A DNA stretch of 64,000 nt from Diphasiastrum complanatum. Lineage: Eukaryota; Streptophyta; Lycopodiopsida; Lycopodiales; Lycopodiaceae. The notes beneath the pieces were generated by a model. It was given only the letters and a program-made list of their open reading frames with translations. It was not told the DNA's origin and did not search any database. The DNA lies in contig CM055093.1 of NCBI GenBank assembly GCA_029204225.1, positions 1,839,727 to 1,903,726 of the forward strand. Reading direction: 5' to 3'. The position numbers and the translations under genes were made by a program. Positions 1 through 10,379 of the stretch are shown here, one piece after another (position 1 is the first letter of the stretch; every line of letters begins with the position of its first letter).

Positions 1-176
1 GACGAATAAGATAATTTTAAGATTGTTCTTTAGAACATATTTACGAATATATAGCAAATGAGTGTAATGCGCTAAAGTGTTTGTCTGACCAGAGAGTAAT
101 TCATGTAATGCAGTAGAGATTGCTAGTAGACTCAAGATCACTCACACTCAACAGTGCGGAGAACAGAGATAAGAGA

Positions 177-690
177 GACACGTCCTGATATTGCTTATGT
201 AGTGTTCAGGATGAGCCAATTCTGCACGAATCCAAGCTCGACACATTGGAAGATTGTAAAACATATTTTGCAATATCTTCAATTAACGAGGGATTATGGC
301 TTGTGTTATTGTCGTGATGCAGGTTTCATGATATTTTCCTACAACGATGCTAGCTAGCATATCTCAAGGACAACTGTAAAAGCGTCTCAGGAGGATGCAC
401 CATCGCATCAGGAGCATCAGTTCTTTGGGTCAGCAAGAAGCAGACCGTTATAGCCCAGTCATCCTACGAAGCAGAATATGTTGCAGCAACAAAGATGGCC
501 AACAAAATAATCTAGCTAAGACAGTTCCTGGATGAATTGGGCGAAACAAGGAATGAGCCCTTGGTCTTGCAGATAGACAACACCTCTGCAATACACCAGA
601 CGAAATATCCCATGTTCCATTCCAAAACGAAGCACATTGCGATCAAGTACCACTTGATCAGGGATCCAATTGAGAAGAAGATTTTTTCAA
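177..690 (+). pseudogene. Ty1/copia RT tail and RNase H fragment (family A)
   Basis: A piece of copia pol covering the end of reverse transcriptase and most of RNase H. The first frame reads RPDIAYVVFRMSQFCTNP, the conserved block after the RT palm. From about 365 another frame carries RNase H features such as SSYEAEYVAATKMAN and MDNTSAIHL-like sequence, with an in-frame stop near 512. The DNA closely resembles 22,000-22,490, so this is a second copy of family A. Similarity stops abruptly at both ends, leaving no LTR, integrase or gag. No function is expected. The family call is confident because of the internal match; its age is not known. Confidence 0.85.
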
Positions 691-1203
691 GGTGATTTAA
701 ATATTTTCACAAATCATTTAATCTCGATTATTGTTAAGTAATTTTATTTACATTTATCTAATGTTTAAATTTTAATAAATTTACATAAGTATAAGTAAAA
801 AAATTTAAAAATTTAAAATTTTAAAAAAATATTGATTCAAATTTTCAACGTAATTTAAAAAATATATTTTTTGATACAAGAACTGTATTTTTAAAAAAAT
901 CTAAAAGTTCAAAAAACAAAACTATAACTTTTGTTTTAAGTAAATAGAAAATATTTTTTAGGTATTTTAGTGGTGTATCTGATGATTTTATTCTGAATAG
1001 TATTATTATTTAATATAAGCTAATTTTAAGCTAATTATGAAAATATATTGACCAGATTTTTGTAGCTTGAATTATTTTCTTGCATAATACAACATTTTTT
1101 TAACATTACAATATATTTATTTGAAGCATTTTAAATGTGGATACTTTTTAAAAAAAATTAAAAATCTAAAAAAAAATGGGTCTCCAAGTCATTTCTCTTT
1201 TTT
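691..1203. other. AT-rich spacer, no gene seen
   Basis: About 500 bp made mostly of A and T runs with no open frame of note and no recognisable repeat. It separates two copia fragments. Confidence 0.6.
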
Positions 1204-1638
1204 GTGGTCATCATGTTCAAAGGGGTAATAGACTTCTGCCATGTATGTGCAAGAGGGAAGCAAAGTCGAATCCCATTCAATAGACACCCAGCAAGAGCCA
1301 AGAATATTCTTGGACTGATTCACTCAGATGTGTGCGGCCCAATGAGAGTAAGTTCACTCTCCGGATCAAAATACTTTGTGACATTTATAGATGACTACAA
1401 TAGGATGGCTGTAGTATACCTCCTGAAGCAAAAATCAGAAGTTTTTGAGGCATTCAAGAAGTACAAGCCCTATGTGGAAAAGCATCTTGGTAGTAAAATC
1501 CAGGCACTCAGAACCGATAACAAAAGAGAGTACATTAGTGAAAGCTTCAAGGATTTTTGTAACGAAGAAGAGATAGAGTGCCAATATACCATTCCCTACA
1601 CTGCACAGCACAATGGAGTCACAGAGAGGAAAAATTGA
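1204..1638 (+). pseudogene. copia integrase zinc-binding end and catalytic core
   Basis: Integrase inserts element cDNA into chromosomal DNA. The 144-residue frame starts inside the HHCC region (CHVCARGK, residues 12-19) and covers the core. The catalytic triad is visible: D42 in IHSDVCGP, D105 in RTDNKREY and E141 in TERKN, with 35 residues between the second and third, which fits DD35E. The usual GGE after the second Asp is changed to KRE. The frame ends at a stop just after ERKN, where copia integrases normally continue into the C-terminal part; that part follows in another frame. The initial Met is only the ORF opening, not a true start. Confidence 0.85.
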
Positions 1639-1639
1639 A

Positions 1640-1990
1640 CGATTTTTTATGCAGCTCGATGTATGCTGCTACAGTCTAGGCTACCCAAGAAATTCTGGAC
1701 AGAAACAGTTGGCACAACGGCCTACTTGCAGAATTGAACACAAATATCGGTTGTCAAAGGGAAGACGCCCTATGAAGTGTGGAATGGTCGAAAACCTGAC
1801 CTGTCACATATTCGAGTTTTCGGATGTGATGCCTATATGCACATACCAGATGTAAAGAGAAAGAAACTGGACGACAAGACAATAAAGGTCCAATTTGTTG
1901 GATATTCTTCAAAATCAGTAGGCTACAGGGTGTATTAGAAGAACAATCTGATGGGGACTTTCTACAACGACCCTTTTTTCCAAGAGATTA
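1640..1990 (+). pseudogene. copia integrase C-terminal part, out of frame
   Basis: Continuation of the integrase in a shifted frame. Recognisable blocks are LPKKFWTETVGTTAYLQN, TPYEVWNGRKPDLSHIRVFG and KKLDDKTIKVQFVGYSSKS, which are typical of the region after the copia integrase core. It has at least one stop (near LQN). It lies directly downstream of the core and leads into the RT region, confirming one decayed element. Confidence 0.8.
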
Positions 1991-2277
1991 TCTATCTCAA
2001 GAGGGAGAGCTGGAAATCATAGCTCTAGAGGGAGAACATGCACCATAGGATCAGCCAGCTGTAATCATGTCTGAGCAGCAACAAGTAGCTGCAGGAGAGG
2101 CAGAACTCAAACAAATTAGCTGAGCAATCTAGCGCGATCAGGTCAAGAAAGCCATCATGGAAGGCAGTAGAAAACGCTGAAGTCAATAATGTATACCATA
2201 TTGATTTTTGAGGAATAACTGAGGAACCAAAAACATGAGGAAGCCATAGATGGAAGGGATTGAGAAAGGTGCAATGA

Positions 2278-3250
2278 AGCAATGAGAGAAGAGTTGGATT
2301 CCATGGAGAAGTATTAGACATGGACTCTAACTCAGCTACCTTAGGGGAGAAAAGCCATCAAGAATAAATGGGTGTTCAAGAAAAAGCAAAGTGCAGATGG
2401 CACAATGATTCGCTACAAGGCCAGACTGGTAGCGAAGGGGTTTTCACAGAAATCAGGTGTGGATTATCTCGAAACTTTTTCACCAATTGTGAAGATGACT
2501 ATCATTCGAATGTTGATGTGCTTAGCAGTCATGCTTAACTTGGAAATAGATCAAATTGATGTCAAGGCAGCGTTCCTACATGGGGAGCTAGATGTAGAGA
2601 TGTACATGTTGCAGCCGCAAGGTTTTATCAATAAAGATTTTTCTAAACATGTATGCAAGCTCAATAAGAGCATTTATGGATTGAAGCAGGCTGCAAGAGT
2701 ATGGTACAAGAAAATTGATTCTTTTCTTAAGTCAGTAGGTATGAAACTATTGAACTCAGATTGCAATGTCTATGTAATGCAAGAAGGCAGTGTTTTTCTA
2801 TACATGACACTTTTTGTGGATGACTCACTACTAGTGGGAAACTATCTTAAGCTCATCCAAAAGGTAAAGAGCCTATTGCATAATGAATTTGGGATAACTG
2901 GCCTGGGTGAGGCAAAGCTTTGTGTTGGTCTACAAATTGGCAGGAATAGAAGTGAAGGAACACTTTTTCTATATCAAAGCAAGTATGCTTTGAAGGTAGT
3001 AAAGGACTATGAGATGGATAATTGTAAGGGCAGGAGAGTCCAATGGAAGCATGGACTAGTTTGACACTAGAAGATAGCCCCAAAACAGAAAAAGAAAAGA
3101 AGGAAATGGAACAAATTCCATATAGGAATTTGATTGGGAGCTTATTGTATCTAGCAGTGTGCACCAGACATGATATAGCCGTGGCAGTCTACCCTCTGAG
3201 TCAGTTTGGAACAATCCTAGCCCAAGGCATTGGAAGCTGGCAAAGCAAAT
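2278..3250 (+). pseudogene. copia reverse transcriptase (RVT_2)
   Basis: Reverse transcriptase copies element RNA into DNA. The best frame is 2372-3064 (230 residues), preceded in frame by MREELDSMEKY with stops. Visible blocks are [13 protein letters not shown], the palm DVKAAFLHGELD, SIYGLKQAARVWYKK, and the active site FVDD at residues 148-151 (YVDD in most copia elements). After a frame change at about 3045 the thumb continues as IPYRNLIGSLLYLAVCTRHDIA. The active-site aspartates are intact, but frameshifts and stops split the protein. Confidence 0.88.
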
Positions 3251-3745
3251 AGTTCAATATATAAAAAATGACAGCAGGTTATGGCCTAATGTATAGGTAA
3301 AATGTGCACAACAATCTAGCGATGCAAGTTGGGCGAGTCGTAGAATTGGCAGTAAGTCAATTTCAGGTGGATGTTTCATTATGTGTGGGGCAGTAGTGAT
3401 CTAGGTTTGTAAGAAACAGACCCTGGTTGCACAATCATCCTGTGAGGCAGAGTACATTGCAGCGTCGAAAAATGCAAACGAAATTGTTTGGCTTAGATTC
3501 TTACTCGAGGAGCTTGGACTACGGCAAAAGGATCCAACAGTGATGTATATAGACAGTAAGAGGCAATATACCCGACTGAGGATCCAGTTTTTTACTCCAA
3601 AACAAAGCACATACCTCTCAAATATCATCATGTAAGGAATCTGATCCAGAAAGAGGTACTTATTTCTGAGTGCATCGGAACTGCAGATATTCTGACCAAG
3701 CCATTGAGCCAAACATCTTTTACAAAACATCGAACTCAAACTATC
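3250..3745 (+). pseudogene. copia RNase H and pol C-terminus
   Basis: RNase H removes RNA from the RNA-DNA hybrid. Visible blocks in mixed frames are SSDASWASRRIGSKSISGG, SSCEAEYIAASKNANEIVWL, the HIPLKYHHVRNLI region and TADILTKPLSQ near the end. The copia order (catalytic Asp in DASWA, Glu in EAEY) is preserved. There are at least two frame changes and a stop near 3400. No clear polypurine tract or LTR follows. Confidence 0.8.
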
Positions 3746-3813
3746 TTTTGTGGGGGGAAGGCCCTGTCTGAGGGCCTTCCAATGACGGGCTGCCACATAG
3801 CACATGCACATTT

Positions 3814-3933
3814 CACCGGAGAGAGGAGAGAGAACGTGCATTGCACCGGAGAGAGGAGAAAAAAAGTGAATTCCACCGGAGAGAGGAGAGAGAATGACAG
3901 ATTCTTAGGAGAGAGAAAATTGGATGGACATTA
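3814..3933 (+). repeat. 30-bp tandem repeat, about 3.5 copies
   Basis: The block CACCGGAGAGAGGAGA recurs at 3814, 3844 and 3874, an exact 30-bp period, with a decayed fourth copy (TTAGGAGAGAG) after 3904. Because 30 is divisible by three, the open frame across it (3704-4123) encodes 10-residue repeats with core TGERRE. It lies just past the copia RNase H end. Confidence 0.9.
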
Positions 3934-4070
3934 TGCTCCTGAAGGTGGTCCCAAAATACAAAGGACACCTGAGCACAAGGCATTACGTAGCTTCATTTTC
4001 CCTCCTTGCACCATCTTTCTAGCTCTTTTATGCTGCTACGTTTCGTTCTATGATCATTTGTTGTTTAAGA

Positions 4071-4850
4071 AATGGATACCTGCTGAATATTATGCCCATT
4101 TTCAGACAAATTCAAAAACATAAAATGTAGGCATTTTTTTCAAGGTAGATTCTCCTTTTCTTTTTCTACATGTTTGTGCCCATCCGTACGACATTCGTAC
4201 AGCTTCCACGTGGTGCATTTTCAATGGTCAATCAAAGTCAAACTGCCTATTATGCCATGTTAAAAAATCATTTTCAATGGTCAGTCAAAATCAAACTGCC
4301 CATTATGCCATGGGAAAAATCCCCAGGTATCCATTACGCAATGGAAGGCGGCCAGGCACAGGCAATTTTGCGCAGTTCGGCTTTCTAAAAAAACCTAGGC
4401 TTGGCCCCTCCGGGCCTCGCACAATTTTTTTTGGAAATCCTTACCGGGCATAATGGCCTATGCCCGGCTCCTTCCATAAAACGTAATGGATACGTGCTGA
4501 ATATTATGCCTATTTTCAGACAAATTAAAAAGCAGAAAAAGGCATGTGTTTTTTTCAAAGACAAATTTTGCTTCTTCTTTTTTTTCTGCCTTTTTGTGCC
4601 CATCCGTACGGCGTCCGTACAACTACCATGTGGTGCATTTTCAATGGTCAGTCAAAGTCAAAGTGCCCATTATGTCATGTAAAAAAATCCCAGGTATCCA
4701 TTATGCAATGGAAGGCCCCCGGGCACAGGCCATTCTGCCCGGTTCGGCTTTCTAAAAAAATCTAGGCTCGGCCCCTCGAGCCTCGCACAATATTTTTTGA
4801 AAATCCTTACCGGGCATAATGGCCTATGCCCGGCTCCTTCCATAATACGA
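4071..4850 (+). repeat. Tandem duplication of a 370-410 bp unit
   Basis: Copy 1 (4071-4484) and copy 2 (4485-4850) share long matches, including CCCATCCGTACG, TGCATTTTCAATGGTCA and TTACCGGGCATAATGGCC. Copy 1 is longer because it repeats a TTTTCAATGGTCA...CCATG segment internally (about 4220 and 4272). Each copy carries the hairpin CCGGGCATA / 6-nt loop / TATGCCCGG (4444-4467 and 4810-4833). A third copy appears to begin at 4851 but decays at once. Confidence 0.88.
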
Positions 4851-4905
4851 AATAGATAATGTTCACACCTAAGGCATAAGGAGTAAGTCACTAGCCATTC
4901 CTCTA

Positions 4906-5090
4906 AGAGGCCCTTTCCATGCTCACCCCCTCGTGCCTGTGTCAGCCTACCTCATCTTGAGAGAACCCGTTCTTTCTTTTTGAGAGTTGATTTTTGGAAT
5001 ACTTGCAAACCCTCTCACTGGTTGAACAACCCATGTTGTTGCCTTTTGTCACTCTGCCTGGGTGAGGGGGTGAACATGGAAAGGCGCTCT
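4906..5090. repeat. 27-bp imperfect inverted repeat
   Basis: Left arm 4906-4932 and right arm 5064-5090 match as reverse complements at about 24 of 27 positions (core CTTTCCATG with CACCCCCTC), separated by about 130 bp. No transposase or target duplication is seen with it. Confidence 0.75.
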
Positions 5091-6159
5091 AACACTGGCC
5101 ACATGAGCTTTTGGAATTTTTAATTTTGGATGGGGTGTTTTTCCCTTTTCGTGATGTGCAATGATATTGCACTCAGTCACACCATTGTTTACTTTCTTTA
5201 GGTATTATGGAAGGTGCCCCTAAAGATTGCCAAAAAAGTTCAGACGCTCTGGCCATGACTAAATAATTTTTAGGCTCAGCCCCTAGTTTTTTGGGAGTTT
5301 AAGCTAGGGAGAATGGCGGGCTCCCATTGCGTATTGGATTACATATGGCTTCATCTCACATGACAATTATGAAAGAGAATATATACATGCATTTATTAGA
5401 TTCAGATCATGAAATGAAATGGTCGTGTATTTTTGCAAAGTAAACGTTTGCCATGTATTATCGCACGTGAATTTTTTCTCATATCTCTCAAAAAATAATA
5501 CATTATGCTTTTTGTCAATCTAAAAATGGGTAATATTTTGCTCATGTATAATTTCCTTGTGTTACACTATAGACAACTTCCATGGAGGCAAGACATGTTT
5601 GCCTCATCCCTGAAATCTTTGGTTATGTGGCTAGGCTTTTTGGTGCTTGAGGTGTGGGTAACATTCAATCATGATTGTCTTTTTTGGCATTTGTGATTGA
5701 GTCACTCAATAATGGCAAAAGTTTCAAGGCTTCATTGAGTGAAATTATTCAACCACAAGAGTGACAGGTACATGACTAGATGTGAGAATGTTATATATGG
5801 AGTTGCTAGTCACCCAGTTGTGCCCTTGGAAAATTGTGCTTGCTAAGATTTGCAATCACCTAATTTCTACACATTTTTTGTTCCTTTGTGCCACCATCGT
5901 GAATCAATTTGCAGTACCTAAAACCCTATAGGAATAGTTATTTGACTTCCCCTCATCCATAAACTCTATACCTCTGAGCCTAGGACTTCAACCATCTTTG
6001 AGCTTTTATAGAAATATGTGACCATATCATAGATGATGATACTTAAGGATGATAAGTAACTCATAACATGTTCCATGGCTTAGAATCCTCTTGGAAGTGC
6101 CTTTCCTAGAATCAATCCTCCGTCAAAGCTTGGCATGCTTATATAGCCTATAACTACGC
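5091..6159. other. Unannotated stretch
   Basis: Short scattered ORFs only, with no recognised domain. Parts near 5200-5330 recall the GC-rich words of the preceding tandem repeat (GGCTCAGCCCC, AATGGCGGGCTCC). Confidence 0.5.
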
Positions 6160-6400
6160 TTGAAATTTCTAGAGACATCAGTTCTAAACATTAAGGAAAA
6201 CAAGCTGAAATGGAAAAAATTTCATATAGTTCACTGCTGTGTTAATCAATGTATGCAATGGTTTGTCCAATCTCTATCGAATTTGGGAGCAACTCATTGG
6301 AAAGTTGTAAAAAGGATTCAAGTTAGATACATGAAAGGAACCACATAGTTGGGACTATGTTGTGATGGTAAATAAACTTCAAACAATGCATTGCCATTAT
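6160..6400 (+). pseudogene. copia RT C-terminal scrap
   Basis: A very decayed fragment. In mixed frames it resembles the block after the RT palm of copia elements: ISYSS, then SMYAMVC, then GATHWKVVKRI and YMKGTT followed by LGLCCDG. Homology outside this block is too weak to trace. It is not closely similar to families A or B. Confidence 0.65.
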
Positions 6401-7480
6401 TGATAGGCTTCACTAACTCTAACTAGTTGTCTCACAAAACACAATCGATGTGTGCCCATATTCTTACGAAATCATTGCCAAGGAAGAAGCGTTTTTAATG
6501 CAAGAAAATTTCAAACTTGATGATTGAACGATGGTTCAATTTACATTAACAAGGAGTATTGAGAACTTGATGCAAGCCTTGACATATGTTGAACTCATCA
6601 ATAAAATTTCAATCATCCATGACAATCAAATCAACATAATGATTGCCAATTGCCAACAATTTACGACCATCAAATTGAATCAACTATCTTTGACAATTAT
6701 CAAGGACTAAATCAAAGGAAAAATGTACATCATCTTACAACTTGATTTACAAAAAAAATAGGTCATAAATTACTGATTAGTCCACGAGATCTAGCTGATT
6801 AATATCTAATAATATGAAAGAGTTTTTTATGACATCAAGAAAGACACCAATTAACAATAGAAAAGGGCTCAAAACCTCGTTGTTCATTGTATGTCCTCTT
6901 TGATCTACAATAATAGTAGCTACTCTTGTTCTATTTGCGTGCACATTCTTTTGATCATTTTTGTTGTATTATGTTGTATAGATTCTTGATGCATTGTAAG
7001 AGTTGCGAGTGATTTTAAGTTATGCCATTTACATTTTCCAATACCTGAAATAATCAATTTTAGGGCAAATTGAGAAGTTAATATTATGAAAGTTGTGATT
7101 TAGAGACCCAAGCCATAAGATTTCATCTACTCTTGAATTCATTTGGAATAAACATTATCTCTACTTGATGCATGGTGGTAATTATGTCATCTCTTCATTG
7201 ATTTGTGACTTAAAGGGCCTATTTTACATTTTCATTATATTGTAATGACAAAAATCTAGAAACATCAATGTGCTACTTTTATTGTTGGTCATAAATGAAA
7301 GTATGTTATATCTATCCTTAAAAAAATTAGTAGTATGGACAGTTGTTTTGATCTTCCTATGGAGGCTACTTGTAAGCTTTATATAGAGAACACAGTGAAT
7401 CATCCTTGAAGGATACAATTATTCATGAAGATGATTTTACAAATGTCATTTGGTTCATCTATCCTAGGCCTGACTATTTT
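6401..7480. other. AT-rich stretch, no gene recognised
   Basis: Only short ORFs, none with recognisable motifs. It ends where the gypsy RT remnant becomes readable. Confidence 0.5.
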
Positions 7481-8540
7481 TTTTTAAGAGTTTAATGCAA
7501 AATTCTAGTGAAGATCAACATTGGTGTTTGGCAAGCAAAAGACTGGATTTTGTACCAAATTTGGCCATTAGGACTTCTTAATGTTGCCTTTTGGGTTAAC
7601 AAAAGTTCCACCAACGTTTCAACAAATGATGAACGATTTGTTTCATCCATATTTGGGAAAATTTGTGATAGTACATTTTATGATATTCTCGTCTATAGTA
7701 AGACCTTCAAGGAGCACATAGAGCATATCAAAACTATCTTGATAAAACTCCAACAAGAGTTACTTTATGCTAAGGACTTGAAGTGTGAATATTTTAAGCA
7801 TAACCATGTTTATTTTAGTCATAAGATCACTGCATATGGGATCTAGATTGACGAGATAAAATCAAGATAGTTGTTGAGGCTGATTCCGCAAATTGTCAAG
7901 CAAATTATGTCATTTTTAAGATTTACAGTTTTCCTTCAAAGATTTATTGAGAATTGTGCCAAAGTGGTGGCACTACTCAATAATCTGGAAGAAAAGAATT
8001 GTTAACAAAAAGAAAAAGAGGAATCAACCTAGTCCATTTTTTGTATGGAATGAGAAACTGAATCAAAGTCTTGCAAGACTTAAGACCCTGATTGTCTCGG
8101 CTCACATTTTATAGAACTAGACCAGCCTTACATTGTGAGAATTGACATAAGTGATATTGCAATTGGAGCAGTTATGTTATGGAATGATAGGCCGCTAGAG
8201 TTTGAAAGCAAAAATTTCACAGGTCTTCATAGTGCATTATACTACGCAAGAAAAGGAATTATTTTCAGTTGTCCATACACTTAAAACTTGGAGACACTAA
8301 TTTTATGGTTGTAAGTTTATAGTGTATATGGATCGCCAATATCATAAGTACTTTTGTAATCAACATGATCTTTGAGGTAGGAAAGCTCGATGAGCCAAAT
8401 TGATGCAAGAATTTGATCATGAAATATGTTATGTAAGAGACAGCTCTAATCAAGTTGCAGATGCTCCTAGTCAGATTGGTGAACCGAATGAATATTCTTT
8501 CACTCAAATTTTTATGGACCTATATCCTAACTCCTTAACC
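7481..8540 (+). pseudogene. Ty3/gypsy RT and RNase H, decayed
   Basis: RT and RNase H of a gypsy element, readable across three frames. The segment PFGLTKVPPTFQQMMNDLFHP (in pieces) leads to the active-site region, which reads TFYDILVYSKTFKEHIEH instead of the usual YFDDILVYS, so one catalytic aspartate is lost. The RT connection domain follows (LYAKDLKCEYF, then HKITAYGI). RNase H is represented by YRTRPALHCEN-like sequence and, near 8400, MQEFDHEICYVRDSSNQVADAPSQIG. It belongs with the integrase and chromodomain at 8990-10054, although an inverted insert (8686-9015) separates them. Confidence 0.8.
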
Positions 8541-8685
8541 ATCGTTTCAGTTATTAAGGTGATACTGGATCCTAAGTCTATTAGTATTCTATCAATAATA
8601 TGGTCTCCTATAATAGCACTAATCTCTGGAACTCGATAATCTCCTCTATCTACATATTCTACTTTATTGCTGTATGTAGGTATAC

Positions 8686-9015
8686 TTAATGTGACAATTT
8701 CTCCCCTTCCTCGGTCTTCTTAGTTTTCTTCTTATCTTTAAGAGTTGAAGAACCTTTATTAGTTCTAGTAGTTACTTTATTTATCTCTATATCTAAATCA
8801 GGCCATTGATGGTCTTGATCTTGTGATTCGAACTCTACTTCTATCCTTTGAACTACTATGTCACTGTTAGTTTTAGATGGCCGAAGCTCATCTTCTCTAG
8901 GCGAGTTTACAAACCTCGGTTTAGACCACAACTGTTGTGGCAGAGGACATTCGGCAGTGACATGCCCTTTGCCTTTACAGTTAGCACAGAGTGGCACATA
9001 TCCTACTAACATCAC
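8686..9015 (-). pseudogene. Gag-like zinc-knuckle fragment on the opposite strand
   Basis: A 109-residue frame with an intact CCHC zinc knuckle, CANCKGKGHVTAEC, at residues 10-23, followed by a charged tail (KDKKKTKKTEEGE). Zinc knuckles of this kind bind RNA in retroelement Gag proteins. It points against the gypsy pol on either side and its start abuts the integrase sequence at about 9010, so it is probably an inverted or separately inserted gag piece. The parent element is not identified. Confidence 0.6.
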
Positions 9016-9724
9016 ATCCTTTAGATATTCCTACTGGAAAGTGGGAAAGTATATCTATGAATTTTGTGGTCGGGCTTCCATGTACAGGGAAGGGCCACAA
9101 TTTAGTTTGGGTCATTGTTGACAGACTTACGAAGTTTGCTCAATTTATCCCAACAAAAACTACTGTTAAAGCTTCTAAACTAGCTCAACTATTTGTTGAG
9201 AAGCTTTTTTGACTATACGGGCTGCCTCGCGATTTTGTTAGTAATCATGACCCAAATTCACTAGGAATTTTTGGCAAGCAGTATTTGAAAAGTTGGAAAC
9301 AACTTTAAGTATGAGTTCTACAGACCATCCAAAATCGGATGGTCAAACAGAAAGGACCAGTCAGACGTTGGAGGATATGTTTCAAGCATATGTGGGCCAT
9401 CGGTAGTCTGATTGGAAATAGTACCTTCCATTGGTGGAATTTGCATATAACAGTGCAAAACATTCATCGACAAAATTCAGCCCTTTCATGCTTATGTATG
9501 GTTTTCAGCCTCGATCACCAATTAGTGTTGACATGAAAAACCTACGAGTGCAAGCCGCAGCTGATTTCCTTGTGGATATGAAAGAAATATTACAATTGGC
9601 TAAAGATAGCATAAGAAGTGCCCAAGACAGGGCAAGGCACTATGTTGATCTATCTCGGAAGCACAAGGTATTCATGCTCAATGATTGGGTGTTTTTGAGA
9701 GTCCCTAGTCACTCTAGGGGCTAG
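8990..9724 (+). pseudogene. Ty3/gypsy integrase
   Basis: Integrase core of a gypsy chromovirus. It begins with PLDIPTGKWESISMNFVVGLP, where the first catalytic residue is Asn where Asp is expected. It continues with VIVDRLTKFAQFIPTKTTV, then in other frames the LPRDFVSN-D block, SADHPKSDGQTE and LPLVEFAYNSAKHSSTKFSPFMLMYG. The C-terminal section (9431-9724) ends with LNDWVFLRVPSHSRG and a stop. At least three frame changes split it. It lies between RNase H upstream and a chromodomain downstream, the standard gypsy order. Confidence 0.88.
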
Positions 9725-9745
9725 AAAACTGGTAAGTGTGCAAAG

Positions 9746-10116
9746 TTGGTGCCTAGGTATTGCGGTCCTTTTAAGGTTATCCAAGTGATAAACAAGGTCG
9801 CATACAAACTAGACCTTCCAGCTAACGTTGGAATTCATCCTGTTTTCCACGTTAGTAAGTCAAAACCGTCGTTAGGGGTTGGGGAGACCCTGCTCCCTGT
9901 GGAAGATCTAGTGGAACTTCTTTGTGATGAGTCTGTGAGTGGACCACCTGAACTCGAGGCGATTGTTAATAGCCGGCAGAAGACTCTACGGAGTAGAGTG
10001 CTTTGGAAATTTTTAGTCAGGTGGAGGGGCAGATCTGAAGAGGAGGATACCTAGGAAAAGGAGGCTGATCTCCAGAAGAATTTTCTAAATTTTTTCCTAC
10101 AAGGAAAAAATTTAAG
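9746..10116 (+). pseudogene. gypsy integrase tail with chromodomain
   Basis: The frame 9746-10054 reads RYCGPFKVIQVINKVAYKLDLP, then NVGIHPVFHVSKSKP, then a chromodomain-like segment, EAIVNSRQKTLRSRVLWKFL followed by VRWRGRSEEEDT. In chromoviruses this domain is thought to direct integration to modified chromatin. The frame stops at a TAG exactly where the family has Trp after the acidic run, then continues as EKEADLQKNF, so a single nonsense change truncates the domain. It places the element in the chromovirus branch of Ty3/gypsy. Confidence 0.85.
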
Positions 10117-10131
10117 TTTAGGGGGAAGGAA
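10117..10131 (+). other. gypsy polypurine tract
   Basis: AGGGGGAAGGA lies directly before a TG that opens the LTR. This is the expected place and composition for the plus-strand primer of reverse transcription. Confidence 0.7.
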
Positions 10132-10379
10132 TGTTACATACCTATGTAACTAGCAGTACTTCAGACCCCTATTAGTCCATTTAGTGTTGGGGGCTACATG
10201 GCAAGGTACCCTTAGGATTAAAAATATGTACCCTTGGATAAGGGCAGGCAAGTGACTATACCTTAGTTAGAGGTATGGAGTCATGAGACCCTTGGATAAG
10301 TGTTACCCTTAGGATTTGATGATCGCGTGGGTTTTGTAGTCACAAAGCTTTCACGAAGGACCCACAACTCTCTTGCCCT
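10132..10379 (+). repeat. gypsy 3' LTR start, truncated
   Basis: The LTR opens with the near-palindrome GTTACATA-CC-TATGTAAC after TG. It contains no coding sequence. It ends against a copia family A LTR lying in the opposite orientation, so its 3' end is probably lost. Confidence 0.6.

Larger units (their letters stand above)
1204..3745 (+). mobile_element. Ty1/copia retrotransposon, pol region only, decayed
   Basis: Domains run in copia order: integrase (1204-1990), RT (2278-3250), RNase H (3250-3745). Gag, protease and both LTRs are not recognisable around it. At least four frame changes and several stops interrupt the polyprotein. It is a different family from the fragment at 177-690, judging by divergent RT and RNase H residues. 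Confidence 0.85.

Noticed and set aside
4444-4467. GC-rich hairpin as a transcription terminator
   Set aside because: Intrinsic terminators are a bacterial feature, and no gene ends here.
8686-10054. Endogenous pararetrovirus suggested by zinc knuckle and RT
   Set aside because: An integrase and chromodomain are present and there is no movement or coat protein region, so it is a Ty3/gypsy element.
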